Source: Planctomycetota bacterium
GTDB lineage: Bacteria > Planctomycetota > PLA2 > JAEUHO01
NCBI GenBank assembly: GCA_020851795.1
Contig: JADZCA010000096.1
Coordinates: forward strand, 1 to 50,464
Direction: 5' to 3'
DNA length: 50,464 bases
The notes below the pieces were generated by a model that saw only the letters and a program-made list of their open reading frames with translations, was not told the origin of the DNA and made no database searches. This document shows, piece by piece, positions 16,309-23,952 of this stretch (the stretch's first letter is position 1; every line of letters begins with the position of its first letter). Position numbers and translations under genes: made by a program.

Positions 16309-17304
16309 ATGGGCGCGGCCTCGCCGATCGACTGTCTCTACGTCGGCCTCTTCCACGACTACGCGCGCCCCGAGCGGGACGTCAGCCACGAGTTCCTCAA
16401 CCTGTGGACGAGCCTCTCGGAGCATCCGCGCCTCTCGGCGAGCCCGTTCTTCGTGGACGTCGAGGCGAGGCTGCACGGGCCGGAGGGCATGCGCGCGCGG
16501 TTCCTGGACCGGGTGCGGAGGCGGCCGCCGGCGCTGCTCGTCCACCACCCGTACACGCCGGAGTACGACGTCCCGCGCGACGCGCTCGTCGAGCTGACGA
16601 GGAAGGGCGTCGCCACGGTCGAGTGGGACGCCGACTCGTCGTGGCGCTTCGACGACTTCGTGCGGCCGCGCGTCGGCGCGTACGCGCTCTTCGTCACGAC
16701 GCACGCGGCGAGCGCCCCTCGCTACCGCGAGGCCGGGGCCTCCGTCCACGTGAGCCAGTGGGCGGTGTCGAGCCGGTACCGCGGGTTCGATCCCGACGGC
16801 GATCGACCGCTCGCGGTGAGCTTCGTGGGGCAGGCGCACGGCGACCGGCGTTCGGTGGTGCGGCGGCTGCGCCGCGCGGGGATCCCGGTCGAGACGTGGG
16901 GCGCGGGCTGGCGCCGCCCGCTGCGCAACGACCAGCGCGACCACGGCTACGTCCCCTACCGCGACGCGCTCGCCGCCATCGGGCGCAGCGCCGTGTCGCT
17001 CAACCTCGCCAACGCGTCCGTGGACCGCGGCGGGAACCAGATCAAGGGACGGCACTTCGAGATCCCGGCGCTGGGCGCGTGCCAGGTGACGACGCCGGCC
17101 GAGGGGCTCGACGCGTTCTACGAGCCCGGGACCGAGGTCGTCGTCGCGGACGAAGGCGAGCCGCTCGCCGAGGCCCTCGAGGCGCTGCGCCGCGACCCGA
17201 GCCGGGCGCGGGCCGTGGCCCGGGCGGGGTTCCGCCGGACGTGGAGCGACCATACGTGGGAGCGGCGGATCGACGAGATCCTCGGGGCCCTGGGGCTCGG
17301 CTGA
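16309..17304 (+). CDS. CgeB-like glycosyltransferase
   Basis: The product is 331 residues. The C-terminal half is the CgeB/group-1-like pattern: LAVSFVGQAHGDRRSVVRRL, TWGAGW, SAVSLNLANASVDRGGNQIK, GRHFEIPALGACQVTTP, GLDAFYEPGTEVV and the HTWERRIDEIL ending. The N-terminal half (LFHDYARP, LLVHHPYTPEY, ATVEWDADSSWRFDDF) is the matching variable Rossmann domain. It is a predicted GT-B glycosyltransferase for surface polysaccharide or glycan. It is divergent from the epimerase/GT pair, so the four glycan genes form two facing units. Confidence 0.8.
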   Translation: MGAASPIDCLYVGLFHDYARPERDVSHEFLNLWTSLSEHPRLSASPFFVDVEARLHGPEGMRARFLDRVRRRPPALLVHHPYTPEYDVPRDALVELTRKGVATVEWDADSSWRFDDFVRPRVGAYALFVTTHAASAPRYREAGASVHVSQWAVSSRYRGFDPDGDRPLAVSFVGQAHGDRRSVVRRLRRAGIPVETWGAGWRRPLRNDQRDHGYVPYRDALAAIGRSAVSLNLANASVDRGGNQIKGRHFEIPALGACQVTTPAEGLDAFYEPGTEVVVADEGEPLAEALEALRRDPSRARAVARAGFRRTWSDHTWERRIDEILGALGLG

Positions 17305-17325
17305 GCGCCCCGCGGCCCGGCCGCC

Positions 17326-18138
17326 TCACGACGGGTCGGGCCGAGGCGTCGCGCCGTCGGGTCGCGCGGGCGGCGACGTGAGCAGCGGGTACGGGGCCTT
17401 GAGGCGCAGGCGGCACTCGACGAGGAGCTGCTCCTCGGCCGCGAGGCGGTGGTCGCTCGCGGGGTTGGTCTCGTTGTAGACGTAGACCATCTCGCGCACG
17501 TGGACGAGGTGGTCCTTCCCCGCCATCTCGAGCATCGGGAGCATCAGCGCGACGTCCCACGTCACGCGCAGCCACTCGCCGCGCTCGTCGCGGAGGTCCT
17601 CGGGGCGGATCGCGTCCCAGAGGAAGCGGCGGAAGGTGCGCAGGTGCGACGCCTGCCAGGGCTGGGCCCGGAACGAGCGCCGCGCGAGCACGTCGTCGGG
17701 GAAGCGCCGGGTGATGCCGCGCACGGCGCGCAGGCGCAGCCGGTCGAGGAGACCGCCGCGCCAGCGCTGGTAGGAACCGTACGTGAGCCACGCGTCGTGC
17801 TCGTCGTAGCGACGCGCGACGACCGCGAGCGCCCGGCGGTGCCGCAGCCAGTCGTCGCCGTCCACGGTGGCGACGACGTCCCACGGGTCGGTGGCGATGC
17901 GGCGGATCCCGTCGGCGAGGTTGGCGAGCGCGAAGCGTCGCTCGGGAGCCTGCACGACGGAGATGCGCGGGTCCCCGGCCGCGGCCTCGACGGCGCGGGC
18001 GTACGTCGCGTCGTCGGAGCGATCGTCGAGGACCACGCAGCGGAGGTCCACGCCCTCCTGTTCGCGGATCGAGGCGACGCACCGCCCCACCCAGCGCTGA
18101 GCGTTACGGACGGGGACGACGACGCAGAAGCGGACCAT
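17326..18138 (-). CDS. Family 2 glycosyltransferase
   Basis: The product is 270 residues. The N-terminus MVRFCVVVPVRNAQRWVGRC with VVLDDRSDDAT is a classic GT2/GT-A start. VVATVDGDDWLRH supplies the DxD metal site. The later EWLRVTWDVALMLPMLEMAG and VYVYNETNPASDH fit the acceptor half. There is no ribosome-binding site, but the ATG at 18138 is the only plausible start. It converges with the CgeB-like gene 21 bases away. Confidence 0.85.
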   Translation of the reverse strand: MVRFCVVVPVRNAQRWVGRCVASIREQEGVDLRCVVLDDRSDDATYARAVEAAAGDPRISVVQAPERRFALANLADGIRRIATDPWDVVATVDGDDWLRHRRALAVVARRYDEHDAWLTYGSYQRWRGGLLDRLRLRAVRGITRRFPDDVLARRSFRAQPWQASHLRTFRRFLWDAIRPEDLRDERGEWLRVTWDVALMLPMLEMAGKDHLVHVREMVYVYNETNPASDHRLAAEEQLLVECRLRLKAPYPLLTSPPARPDGATPRPDPS

Positions 18139-18253
18139 GGTCGCCGGCCAGCGTACGCGGAGCACCGCCCGAGGGGCGGGCTCCGCGCCGGGGCGCCGGC
18201 CGCCCTGCGGGTCCCGCGTGCGCCCCCGGGGTCGGGGCCGTACCATCCGCCCC

Positions 18254-20314
18254 GTGCGCGTGCCCCCGTCCCTGCGCCGAGCGGCCGTCGTCGCCGTCCT
18301 GCTGTCGGCGGCGCCGTCGGCGCCGGCCGACGTGCTGGTGCCCAAGAAGGGGCCGCCGGTGCGTGGGGTGGTCGTCTCGCGCAGCGACACCGAGGTCGTC
18401 TTCAACCCGCACTTCTCGACGAACCCGGGCATGTCGTACGAGGTCGTGCGGCTGCCGGCGAGCCAGGTCAAGCGCCTCGACGTCGAGCCCCCCGCCGAGG
18501 TCGAGTTCTTCCGCCGGCTGCGGGGGCGGACGCCCGGCGACCAGGACGCGCTGCGCGACGTCGCGCGGTTCGCGCACGAGAAGAAGCTGCGGGCGCACGC
18601 CGAGATGGCGTGGCTGCTCCTGCTCGCCGAGGTCCCCGACCACGCGGAGGCCCTCGCCGCCGTCGGCGGCGCCTCGCGTGCCGCCGAGCTGACGCGGGGC
18701 AACCCCCACCTCGACGGCGACCTCGTCACGGGCCTGCGCAAGCTCGTCGCCGAAGCCGATCCTGCGGCGCGCCGGACGGTCCACGCCGACCTGCTGCGCC
18801 GCGGCCTCGTCGCGCGGCCGGAGGAGCTCGAGCGGTTCCACCGCAGCGGCCGCATGCCCACGGGCCTGCGCGAGGACGTGCCGCTCTCGATGCACGCGGA
18901 CCGCTACGTCGGCGCGGTGTACACGCTCTTCGTCCCCGAGAGGTACGAGCCCGCGCTCCCGTGGCCGCTCCTCGTCGGGCTGCACGGCGGCGGCCCCGAC
19001 GGGAAGGAGGGCGACGAGGTCGTCGGCAGCGGCCCGTCCGCGATGATGTTCTACCGCGGGCTCGCCGAGCAGCAGGGCGTGATCGTCGCGTGCCCGACGG
19101 CGCAGCGCGCGCCGTGGGGCCAGCCGGTCAACGAGGCGCTCGTGCGCGACGTGATCGCGGAGGTGCGGCTGCTCTACCACGTGGACGTGGACCGCATCCA
19201 CCTCACGGGCCACTCGATGGGCGGCTACGGCACGTGGTCGCTCGGCCCGAAGATGGCCGACCTCTTCGCGACCATCTCCCCGATGGCCGGCGCGGGCGAC
19301 GGCAACGTGAAGCCGCTCGTGGACACGAAGACGCCGGTGTTCATCTACCACTCGGCCGACGACTTCATCCCGGTCGCGCCCGACCGCGCGGCGGCCAAGC
19401 GGCTCCACGACGACCCCGCGCAGCCCGACTACCGCTACACCGAGCTCGAGCACGAGGGCCACGGGCTGCCCGAGTCGGTCCGCGCCGAGCTGTTCGAGTT
19501 CCTGCTCCCGCGCCGCAACGCCGACCCGACGTACAAGGACACGTGGCCGCGCTCGTCGTTCGTCGGGAAGGTGTCGGCCGACGAGAAGACCTACCTCGGT
19601 GACCCGCTCGCGGCGCTGGAGGGACGGCCCGTCCCGCTCGACGAGCGCCTCGCGGCGGTCCGCCTCGGCGGCGGGCGCGGCGTCGCCGAGGTCGAGGCGC
19701 TCGCGACCGAGAAGCCCGCCGGCGTCGCCGAGGGCGCGCTCAAGCTGCTCAAGGACGAGAAGGCGGCGCCGCACGGCCGCGCGCTCGCGGCGCGGCTCCT
19801 CGCGCGGCTCAAGGACGCGGCCGCCGCGCCGGTGCTGCGCAAGGTCGTCGCGGGCGAGGCCCGTCGCGAGACCAGCGTGCTCGCCGTGGCGGCCGCGCGC
19901 GCCCTCGCCGCGATCCCCGACGCGGAGGCGGGGCCCGCGCTCGCCGCCGCGACGACGGCGTGGGTCGGCTACTTCGACCGGCACCGTGCCGGCGAGGCGA
20001 TGGCCTTCTCCGACTGGGAGCGCAGCCTCGGCACGCTCGCGGCGATCGTCTCCGCGTGGGCCGACGTCGGGGGCGCCGGCGCGCCGGAGACGCTCGAGAA
20101 GGGCGTCGTCGCCCGCGTCTTCCAGGCGGCGCCCAAGGTCGAGACGAGCGACCGCGTCCCGCAGGACCCGAGCGTGGCCCGCACGGCGCTCGCGACCGCC
20201 GTCGGCCGCGCGTACGCGGCGGGCAAGACGGCGGAGGCGAAGTGGACCGCGCTCCTCGCCGCGCTGGCGTCCGACGAGCGCGCCCGGGCGGCGGCCGCAG
20301 CCGAGCGCAAGTGA
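18254..20314 (+). CDS. Secreted alpha/beta-hydrolase (esterase/peptidase-like) with helical C-terminal repeats
   Basis: The product is 686 residues from GTG 18254, which gives a good signal peptide (VPPSLRRAAVVAVLLSAAPS). Residues of about 215-420 are an alpha/beta-hydrolase of the PHB-depolymerase/PrsW-esterase style. LLVGLHGGGPDG is the oxyanion region, LTGHSMGGYGTW carries Ser321, YHSADDFIPV carries the acid Asp369/370 and EHEGHGLPE carries His403. The remaining 260 residues are Ala-rich helical repeats (LAARLLARLKDAAAAPVLRK, ALAAIPDAEAGPALAAA), HEAT-like. The N-terminal 200 residues are a separate helical domain. The substrate is unknown. Confidence 0.8.
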   Translation: MRVPPSLRRAAVVAVLLSAAPSAPADVLVPKKGPPVRGVVVSRSDTEVVFNPHFSTNPGMSYEVVRLPASQVKRLDVEPPAEVEFFRRLRGRTPGDQDALRDVARFAHEKKLRAHAEMAWLLLLAEVPDHAEALAAVGGASRAAELTRGNPHLDGDLVTGLRKLVAEADPAARRTVHADLLRRGLVARPEELERFHRSGRMPTGLREDVPLSMHADRYVGAVYTLFVPERYEPALPWPLLVGLHGGGPDGKEGDEVVGSGPSAMMFYRGLAEQQGVIVACPTAQRAPWGQPVNEALVRDVIAEVRLLYHVDVDRIHLTGHSMGGYGTWSLGPKMADLFATISPMAGAGDGNVKPLVDTKTPVFIYHSADDFIPVAPDRAAAKRLHDDPAQPDYRYTELEHEGHGLPESVRAELFEFLLPRRNADPTYKDTWPRSSFVGKVSADEKTYLGDPLAALEGRPVPLDERLAAVRLGGGRGVAEVEALATEKPAGVAEGALKLLKDEKAAPHGRALAARLLARLKDAAAAPVLRKVVAGEARRETSVLAVAAARALAAIPDAEAGPALAAATTAWVGYFDRHRAGEAMAFSDWERSLGTLAAIVSAWADVGGAGAPETLEKGVVARVFQAAPKVETSDRVPQDPSVARTALATAVGRAYAAGKTAEAKWTALLAALASDERARAAAAAERK

Positions 20315-20471
20315 CGCGGGAGGGTGGCCCGGCCGACGCGCGCCCGTGCCGAGCCCGCGAGCCCGTGAGCCCGGTCCGGGACCGGACGAGCGGCCGGCGC
20401 CCAGCGGGACCCGTCGTCCGTGAGCTCAGCTGGTTGGTTGCCCGATGTCGCCGCGCGCGACCGTGCGCCGG

Positions 20472-20729
20472 TCAGCGATAGACGTCCGACCGGTGCGCGA
20501 CGCGCACGACGGTCACCGTGACGACCGAGTCCTCGATGGTGTAGACGATCCGGTAGTCGCCTTGACGTACTCGGTACTTGTCCTCACCCGCCAACTTCTG
20601 CGATCCCTGAGGTCGCGGATCGCCCGAGAGAGCCTCGATGCGCCGGACGACCAGCCGCCGCATCGGCGTCGGGAGACGTTCGATCTCGCGCTCGGCGGAT
20701 CGCGTGATGAGGACGCTATAGGCGCCCAC
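20472..20729 (-). CDS. RelE/ParE-family toxin
   Basis: The product is 85 residues from a GTG start that overlaps the antitoxin stop region by 14 bases. The fold signature is complete: VLITRSAEREIERLPTPMRR, KLAGEDKYRVRQGDYRIVYT and the terminal VVRVAHRSDVYR. The Lys/Arg/His-rich C-terminal half is typical of ribosome-dependent RelE mRNA interferases, though gyrase-directed ParE toxins look similar. It pairs with the RHH protein encoded immediately upstream. Confidence 0.92.
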   Translation of the reverse strand: MGAYSVLITRSAEREIERLPTPMRRLVVRRIEALSGDPRPQGSQKLAGEDKYRVRQGDYRIVYTIEDSVVTVTVVRVAHRSDVYR

Positions 20730-20946
20730 GGCGCCTCAGGTCGGTCACGAACGACTCGAACGACCGGCGCGGCTCCCTCTTCCGTGCCTCGATCGCGGCC
20801 AGGTCGTCGGCGTCCTCCGCCAAGGCCTCCCGGATCGCGTCATTGACGAGGTCGGAAATCGTCTGATCGGTCTCGGCCGACTTGAGTCGCAGCGCTCGGT
20901 GGAGCTTGGAGTCGATGTAGACGGTGGCGCGCTTCGTGGCGGACAT
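20716..20946 (-). CDS. Ribbon-helix-helix antitoxin
   Basis: The product is 76 residues. The N-terminal RATVYIDSKLHRALRLKSAE and QTISDLVNDAIREAL form a ribbon-helix-helix DNA-binding unit. The acidic middle (EDADDLAAIEARKREPR) and C-terminal tail would cover the toxin. GGGAG precedes the ATG at 20946. The gene order antitoxin-toxin with overlapping ends is standard for type II modules. A 12-bp palindrome upstream (20966-20977) is a likely autoregulatory operator. Confidence 0.9.
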   Translation of the reverse strand: MSATKRATVYIDSKLHRALRLKSAETDQTISDLVNDAIREALAEDADDLAAIEARKREPRRSFESFVTDLRRRGRL

Positions 20947-20965
20947 GGCTCGATTCTCCCATCGA

Positions 20966-20990
20966 ACGTCATGACGTCAAGACGTCCCGA
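20966..20990 (-). promoter_or_regulatory. Probable RHH operator for the toxin-antitoxin pair
   Basis: A perfect 12-bp palindrome, ACGTCATGACGT, lies 20 bases before the antitoxin start. A second GACGTC half-site (GACGTCAAGACGTC) follows immediately. Tandem GACGT sites at this position are what RHH antitoxins bind to repress their own operon. Binding is inferred. Confidence 0.6.
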
Positions 20991-21049
20991 CGCGGCCCAG
21001 CCGACGCCACCAACGACGATGCCGGGCGTTCGCCGCCCCGCCCGGCCTT

Positions 21050-21282
21050 GCCCGCCGAGTTCACGAGCCGACGAGGTCGGGGCGGCGTCTTGCGCCCGGG
21101 CGTGGCGCAGGGCCCGTCGGCGATTCGATGCGCGTCGCCGCGCGTCGTCCGCTCCTCGGCGTGGTGCCAGAACACGCCGTCGTCGCGGCCGACGCGCGCC
21201 CGGGCGCAATCCGCGCGCCCCGACCGGGGCCTGACGTGCGTTCGACGCTCGACAGGCCTCGCCTTTCGTGAATTCGGCGGGC
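21050..21282. mobile_element. MITE-like element with terminal inverted repeats
   Basis: The left end GCCCGCCGAGTTCACGA (21050-21066) and the inverted right end (21266-21282) match at 16 of 17 positions, with a looser match for about 10 more bases. The 233-bp element has no credible gene. The right 50 bp also occurs at 2630-2680, and the left 46 bp occurs at 42384-42432. Its size and end design closely parallel the element at 7201-7437. No transposase is in the window, so a non-autonomous element is inferred. Confidence 0.6.
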
Positions 21283-21300
21283 TAGCGCCAGGCGTGCGAC

Positions 21301-22539
21301 CTACGCCCGCGCGCGGTGGACGCCGCCGAAGCCCGTCGCGCACGGCGGGCACATCCCGTGCGTCACCTCGAACGGGCCCGAGCGCGGCACGAAGTGGCCG
21401 ATGGGGAGCCAGACGTCCTCGGCGGTGCGCACGCTCTCGCACCACGCGCAGATCGCGACGTGGCCCTCCTTGTCGGGGTGGACGAGGAGCGCGCGGATGC
21501 GCGACTCGCCCTGGCTCTCGAGGAGCCGCGCCACGCGACCGAGCAGCGTCTTCTGCTCGCGGACGAACTTCTTGCGCGCGCGGGAGAGGGGCGCCGCGTC
21601 GTCGCTGACGGCCGGCCCGAGCTCGGGCAGCCACCGCGCGCACTCGTCCACCTGCTCGAGGCTGACGAGCACCGCCGCCGCCATCCGATCGTAGGCCTGC
21701 TGCGCGAGGTCGAGCGCCCCGAGCCGCTCGCAGGCCCGCGCCAGCAGCCCCCCTTGGTGGACGTAGTCCGCCGCGAGGAACGACGACCGGTCCACGCCGG
21801 CCATCCGCTCGAGCGCCTCGCGCCCGGCGCGGAGCGCCGTCGTCGCGTCGCGCAGCGCCGTGGCGATCTCGACCTCGAGCACGAGCGCCTGCAACCGACC
21901 GAACTCGGGCTCGGGGACGCCGGCGCCGAGCTCGGCGAGCCGCACACGGGCCTCCTCCGCGCGTCCCTCGAGCAGGAGCACGCGGGCGTCGGCCATCGTC
22001 AGGGCCCAGCGGTAGACGGTGTCGGGCGCCTGCACCGTCGCGAGGATCCGGCGGTACGCCTCGACGTGCGCCCGCGCTCGGGTCACCTCGCCGAGCAGCG
22101 TGGCGTGCACGCCGGCGGCGACGTGGTACTCGAGCTCGAGGTTGTCGAGCGGCGTCGGCTGACGGTCCAGCACCTGGCGGAGCTCGAGCAGCGCCTCGCC
22201 CAGGGAGTCCTCGATCCGCAGCTGGCTGAGGGCTCCGCAGACGCGCGCCAGCGCGAACGCCAGCGCCCGGTCCGCCGCGGGCCCGACCGACCGGGCGAGG
22301 GAGGCGAGGTGCAGGCCCAGCGTGTGCGCCTCGAGGTAGCGCCCCGCGCGACCGTACAGCGTCGTCAGCGTGGAGAGCGCGCGGGCGTGGTTGCCCGCAT
22401 GGCGCCCCCGGGCCTCCGTCAGCAGCGTGCGGATCACGCCCTCCGCGGCGTGGAACTCACCCCGGTCGGCGAGCTGGCGCCCCCGCAGGATGCGGGCGTC
22501 GAACTCGGGGGTCGGGGCGAGCGGGTCGGCGCCGTGCAT
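21301..22539 (-). CDS. TPR-like protein with C-terminal four-cysteine (CAWC...CPPC) domain
   Basis: The product is 412 residues, cytoplasmic. Residues 20-320 are helical TPR-like repeats (ILRGRQLADRGEFHAAEGVI, ALSTLTTLYGRAGRYLEAHT). The end, about residues 360-402, contains ICAWCESVRTAEDVWLPIGH and THGMCPPCATGF. Cys364, Cys367, Cys397 and Cys400 could bind zinc. This ending is well known as a short module at the C-terminus of PAS, histidine-kinase and response-regulator proteins (CxWCxxIR...W...HGxCPxC); its attachment to TPRs is less usual. A signal-transduction scaffold role is plausible. Confidence 0.75.
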   Translation of the reverse strand: MHGADPLAPTPEFDARILRGRQLADRGEFHAAEGVIRTLLTEARGRHAGNHARALSTLTTLYGRAGRYLEAHTLGLHLASLARSVGPAADRALAFALARVCGALSQLRIEDSLGEALLELRQVLDRQPTPLDNLELEYHVAAGVHATLLGEVTRARAHVEAYRRILATVQAPDTVYRWALTMADARVLLLEGRAEEARVRLAELGAGVPEPEFGRLQALVLEVEIATALRDATTALRAGREALERMAGVDRSSFLAADYVHQGGLLARACERLGALDLAQQAYDRMAAAVLVSLEQVDECARWLPELGPAVSDDAAPLSRARKKFVREQKTLLGRVARLLESQGESRIRALLVHPDKEGHVAICAWCESVRTAEDVWLPIGHFVPRSGPFEVTHGMCPPCATGFGGVHRARA

Positions 22540-22632
22540 GGGTACCCCCCTACAGGTCGGTCGCGCCGCGGCAAACCTGCGTCGGTTCCGGGTCCCGCCG
22601 CCCGATCGACCGGGCGCACGCCCCGTCGCCGC

Positions 22633-22983
22633 CTACGTCCGCAGGATCTTCGCCATCGGCCTGCCCTTGGCCAACTCGTCCACCAGCTTGTCGAGGCGGC
22701 GGATGTCGCGCATCAGGGGGTCGGCGACCTCCTCCACGCGGACGCCGCACACGACGCCCGTGACGAGCGCGGCCTTGGGGTTCATCGCCGGGGCCTCGCG
22801 GAAGAAGGTCTCGAAGTCCACCTTGCGGGCGACCTGCTTCGCGAGGCCCGCGGCCGTGTAGCCCGTCAGCCACCGGATCACCTCGTCCACCTCCGCAGGG
22901 GTCCGGCCCTTCTTGCCCGCCTTGGCGACGTAGAGCGGGTACACCGTCGCGAACGGCATCCGGAAGACCCGCTGCACGTCCAT
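22633..22983 (-). CDS. DUF2200 family protein
   Basis: The product is 116 residues. The family signature runs through the whole protein: MPFATVYPLYVAKAGKKGRT, EVDEVIRWLTGYTAAGL, DFETFFREAPAMNP, GVVCGVRVEEVADPLMRDIR and LDKLVDELAKGRPMAKIL. DUF2200 proteins are small cytosolic proteins of unknown function. GGAGG lies upstream of the ATG at 22983. Confidence 0.92.
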   Translation of the reverse strand: MDVQRVFRMPFATVYPLYVAKAGKKGRTPAEVDEVIRWLTGYTAAGLAKQVARKVDFETFFREAPAMNPKAALVTGVVCGVRVEEVADPLMRDIRRLDKLVDELAKGRPMAKILRT

Positions 22984-23170
22984 GCCGACCTCCGGCGCCC
23001 GCCGGCGCGGGGCCCACTCTACGGTCGCGCGCAGGCCGAGGGCGGCCCGGCGCGGCCGACCCGCTCGCGCGGCCGCCGACGCGCACCGCCGGGCCGACGG
23101 GGCCCGCGCTCCGACGACTCCGGCCCGACGCGGGCTCCCGGGCTTCGCGCGGACGGCGCGCAGGCGGAAG

Positions 23171-23941
23171 ATGGGCTCCGCCATGTCGCGATGGGCCTCG
23201 TCGCCGTCCGGTCGCCTCGCGTCGCGCATCGCGGCCGTGGCGGTCGCCCTCGGGACGCTCGGCGCCGCCGGCTGCGGACCGAGCGACGCGACGCCCGCGT
23301 CCCGACGGCGCCCCGACGCGCCCGCGCCGACGCGCCCCGCCGGCAGCCATGTCTTCCCGGCCGCCGCGGCGCCGGTCCTCGACGACCCGAGCCGCGACGC
23401 GTGGCAGCGCCCCGACGACGTCGTCGCCGCGCTCGGGATCGCCCGCGGCCAGCGACTCGCCGACGTGGGGTGCGGCACGGGCTACTTCACGACGCGCCTG
23501 CTGCGCGCCACCGGCGAGACCGGGCACGTGCTCGCGGTGGACGTGCAGCAGGAGATGCTCGACCTGCTCGCGCGACGGCTCGAGCCCGCCGACCGCGCGC
23601 ACGTGACGCTGCGGCGCAACCCGCCCGACCGCCCGCTCGAGCCGACGGACGCGGTGGACCTCGTGTTCTGCGCGAACACGCTCTACGAGGTCTCGGACGC
23701 GATGCTCACCCGCTTCGTGCAGAGCATGGCCGACGGGCTCGCGCCGGGCGGCCGGCTCGTGGTCCTCGACTGGAAGCCCGAGCCGATGCGCCTGGGGCCG
23801 CCGCTGGCGATCCGGCTCTCGGCAGCGCGCATCCGCGAGCTCACCGAGCGCGCGGGGCTCGCGTTCACGCAGGACGTGGCACTCCTGCCGACGCACCTGT
23901 TGCTCGTGTTCACCAAGCCCACCCCCGCCCCCGCGAAGTAG
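23171..23941 (+). CDS. Lipoprotein with class I SAM-methyltransferase domain
   Basis: The product is 256 residues from ATG 23171; ATG 23183 is equally possible. The N-terminus is a lipoprotein signal ending in LGTLGAAGC (Cys35). The mature part starts with an Ala/Pro-rich linker and then a Rossmann methyltransferase: LADVGCGTGYFTTRLLRATG (motif I), GHVLAVDVQQEMLDLL (motif II acid), VDLVFCANTLYEV, and LAPGGRLVVLDWKPEP. An exported SAM-dependent enzyme is odd because SAM is cytoplasmic. Such lipoproteins are nevertheless recurrent in Gram-negative genomes. Substrate unknown. Confidence 0.8.
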   Translation: MGSAMSRWASSPSGRLASRIAAVAVALGTLGAAGCGPSDATPASRRRPDAPAPTRPAGSHVFPAAAAPVLDDPSRDAWQRPDDVVAALGIARGQRLADVGCGTGYFTTRLLRATGETGHVLAVDVQQEMLDLLARRLEPADRAHVTLRRNPPDRPLEPTDAVDLVFCANTLYEVSDAMLTRFVQSMADGLAPGGRLVVLDWKPEPMRLGPPLAIRLSAARIRELTERAGLAFTQDVALLPTHLLLVFTKPTPAPAK

Positions 23942-23952
23942 CCGACGTCTCG

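Larger units (their letters stand above)
20947..21300. other. 354-bp spacer: toxin-antitoxin operator plus MITE-like element
   Basis: No gene seen. The left end holds the RHH operator, and 21050-21282 is a TIR-bounded element. The remaining 18 bases lead to the stop of the TPR gene at 21301. Confidence 0.65.

Noticed and set aside
20422..20440. A stretch resembling a tRNA D-arm (GAGCTCAGCTGGTTGG).
   Set aside because: No matching acceptor stem, anticodon arm or T-arm follows; chance or a remnant too decayed to call.
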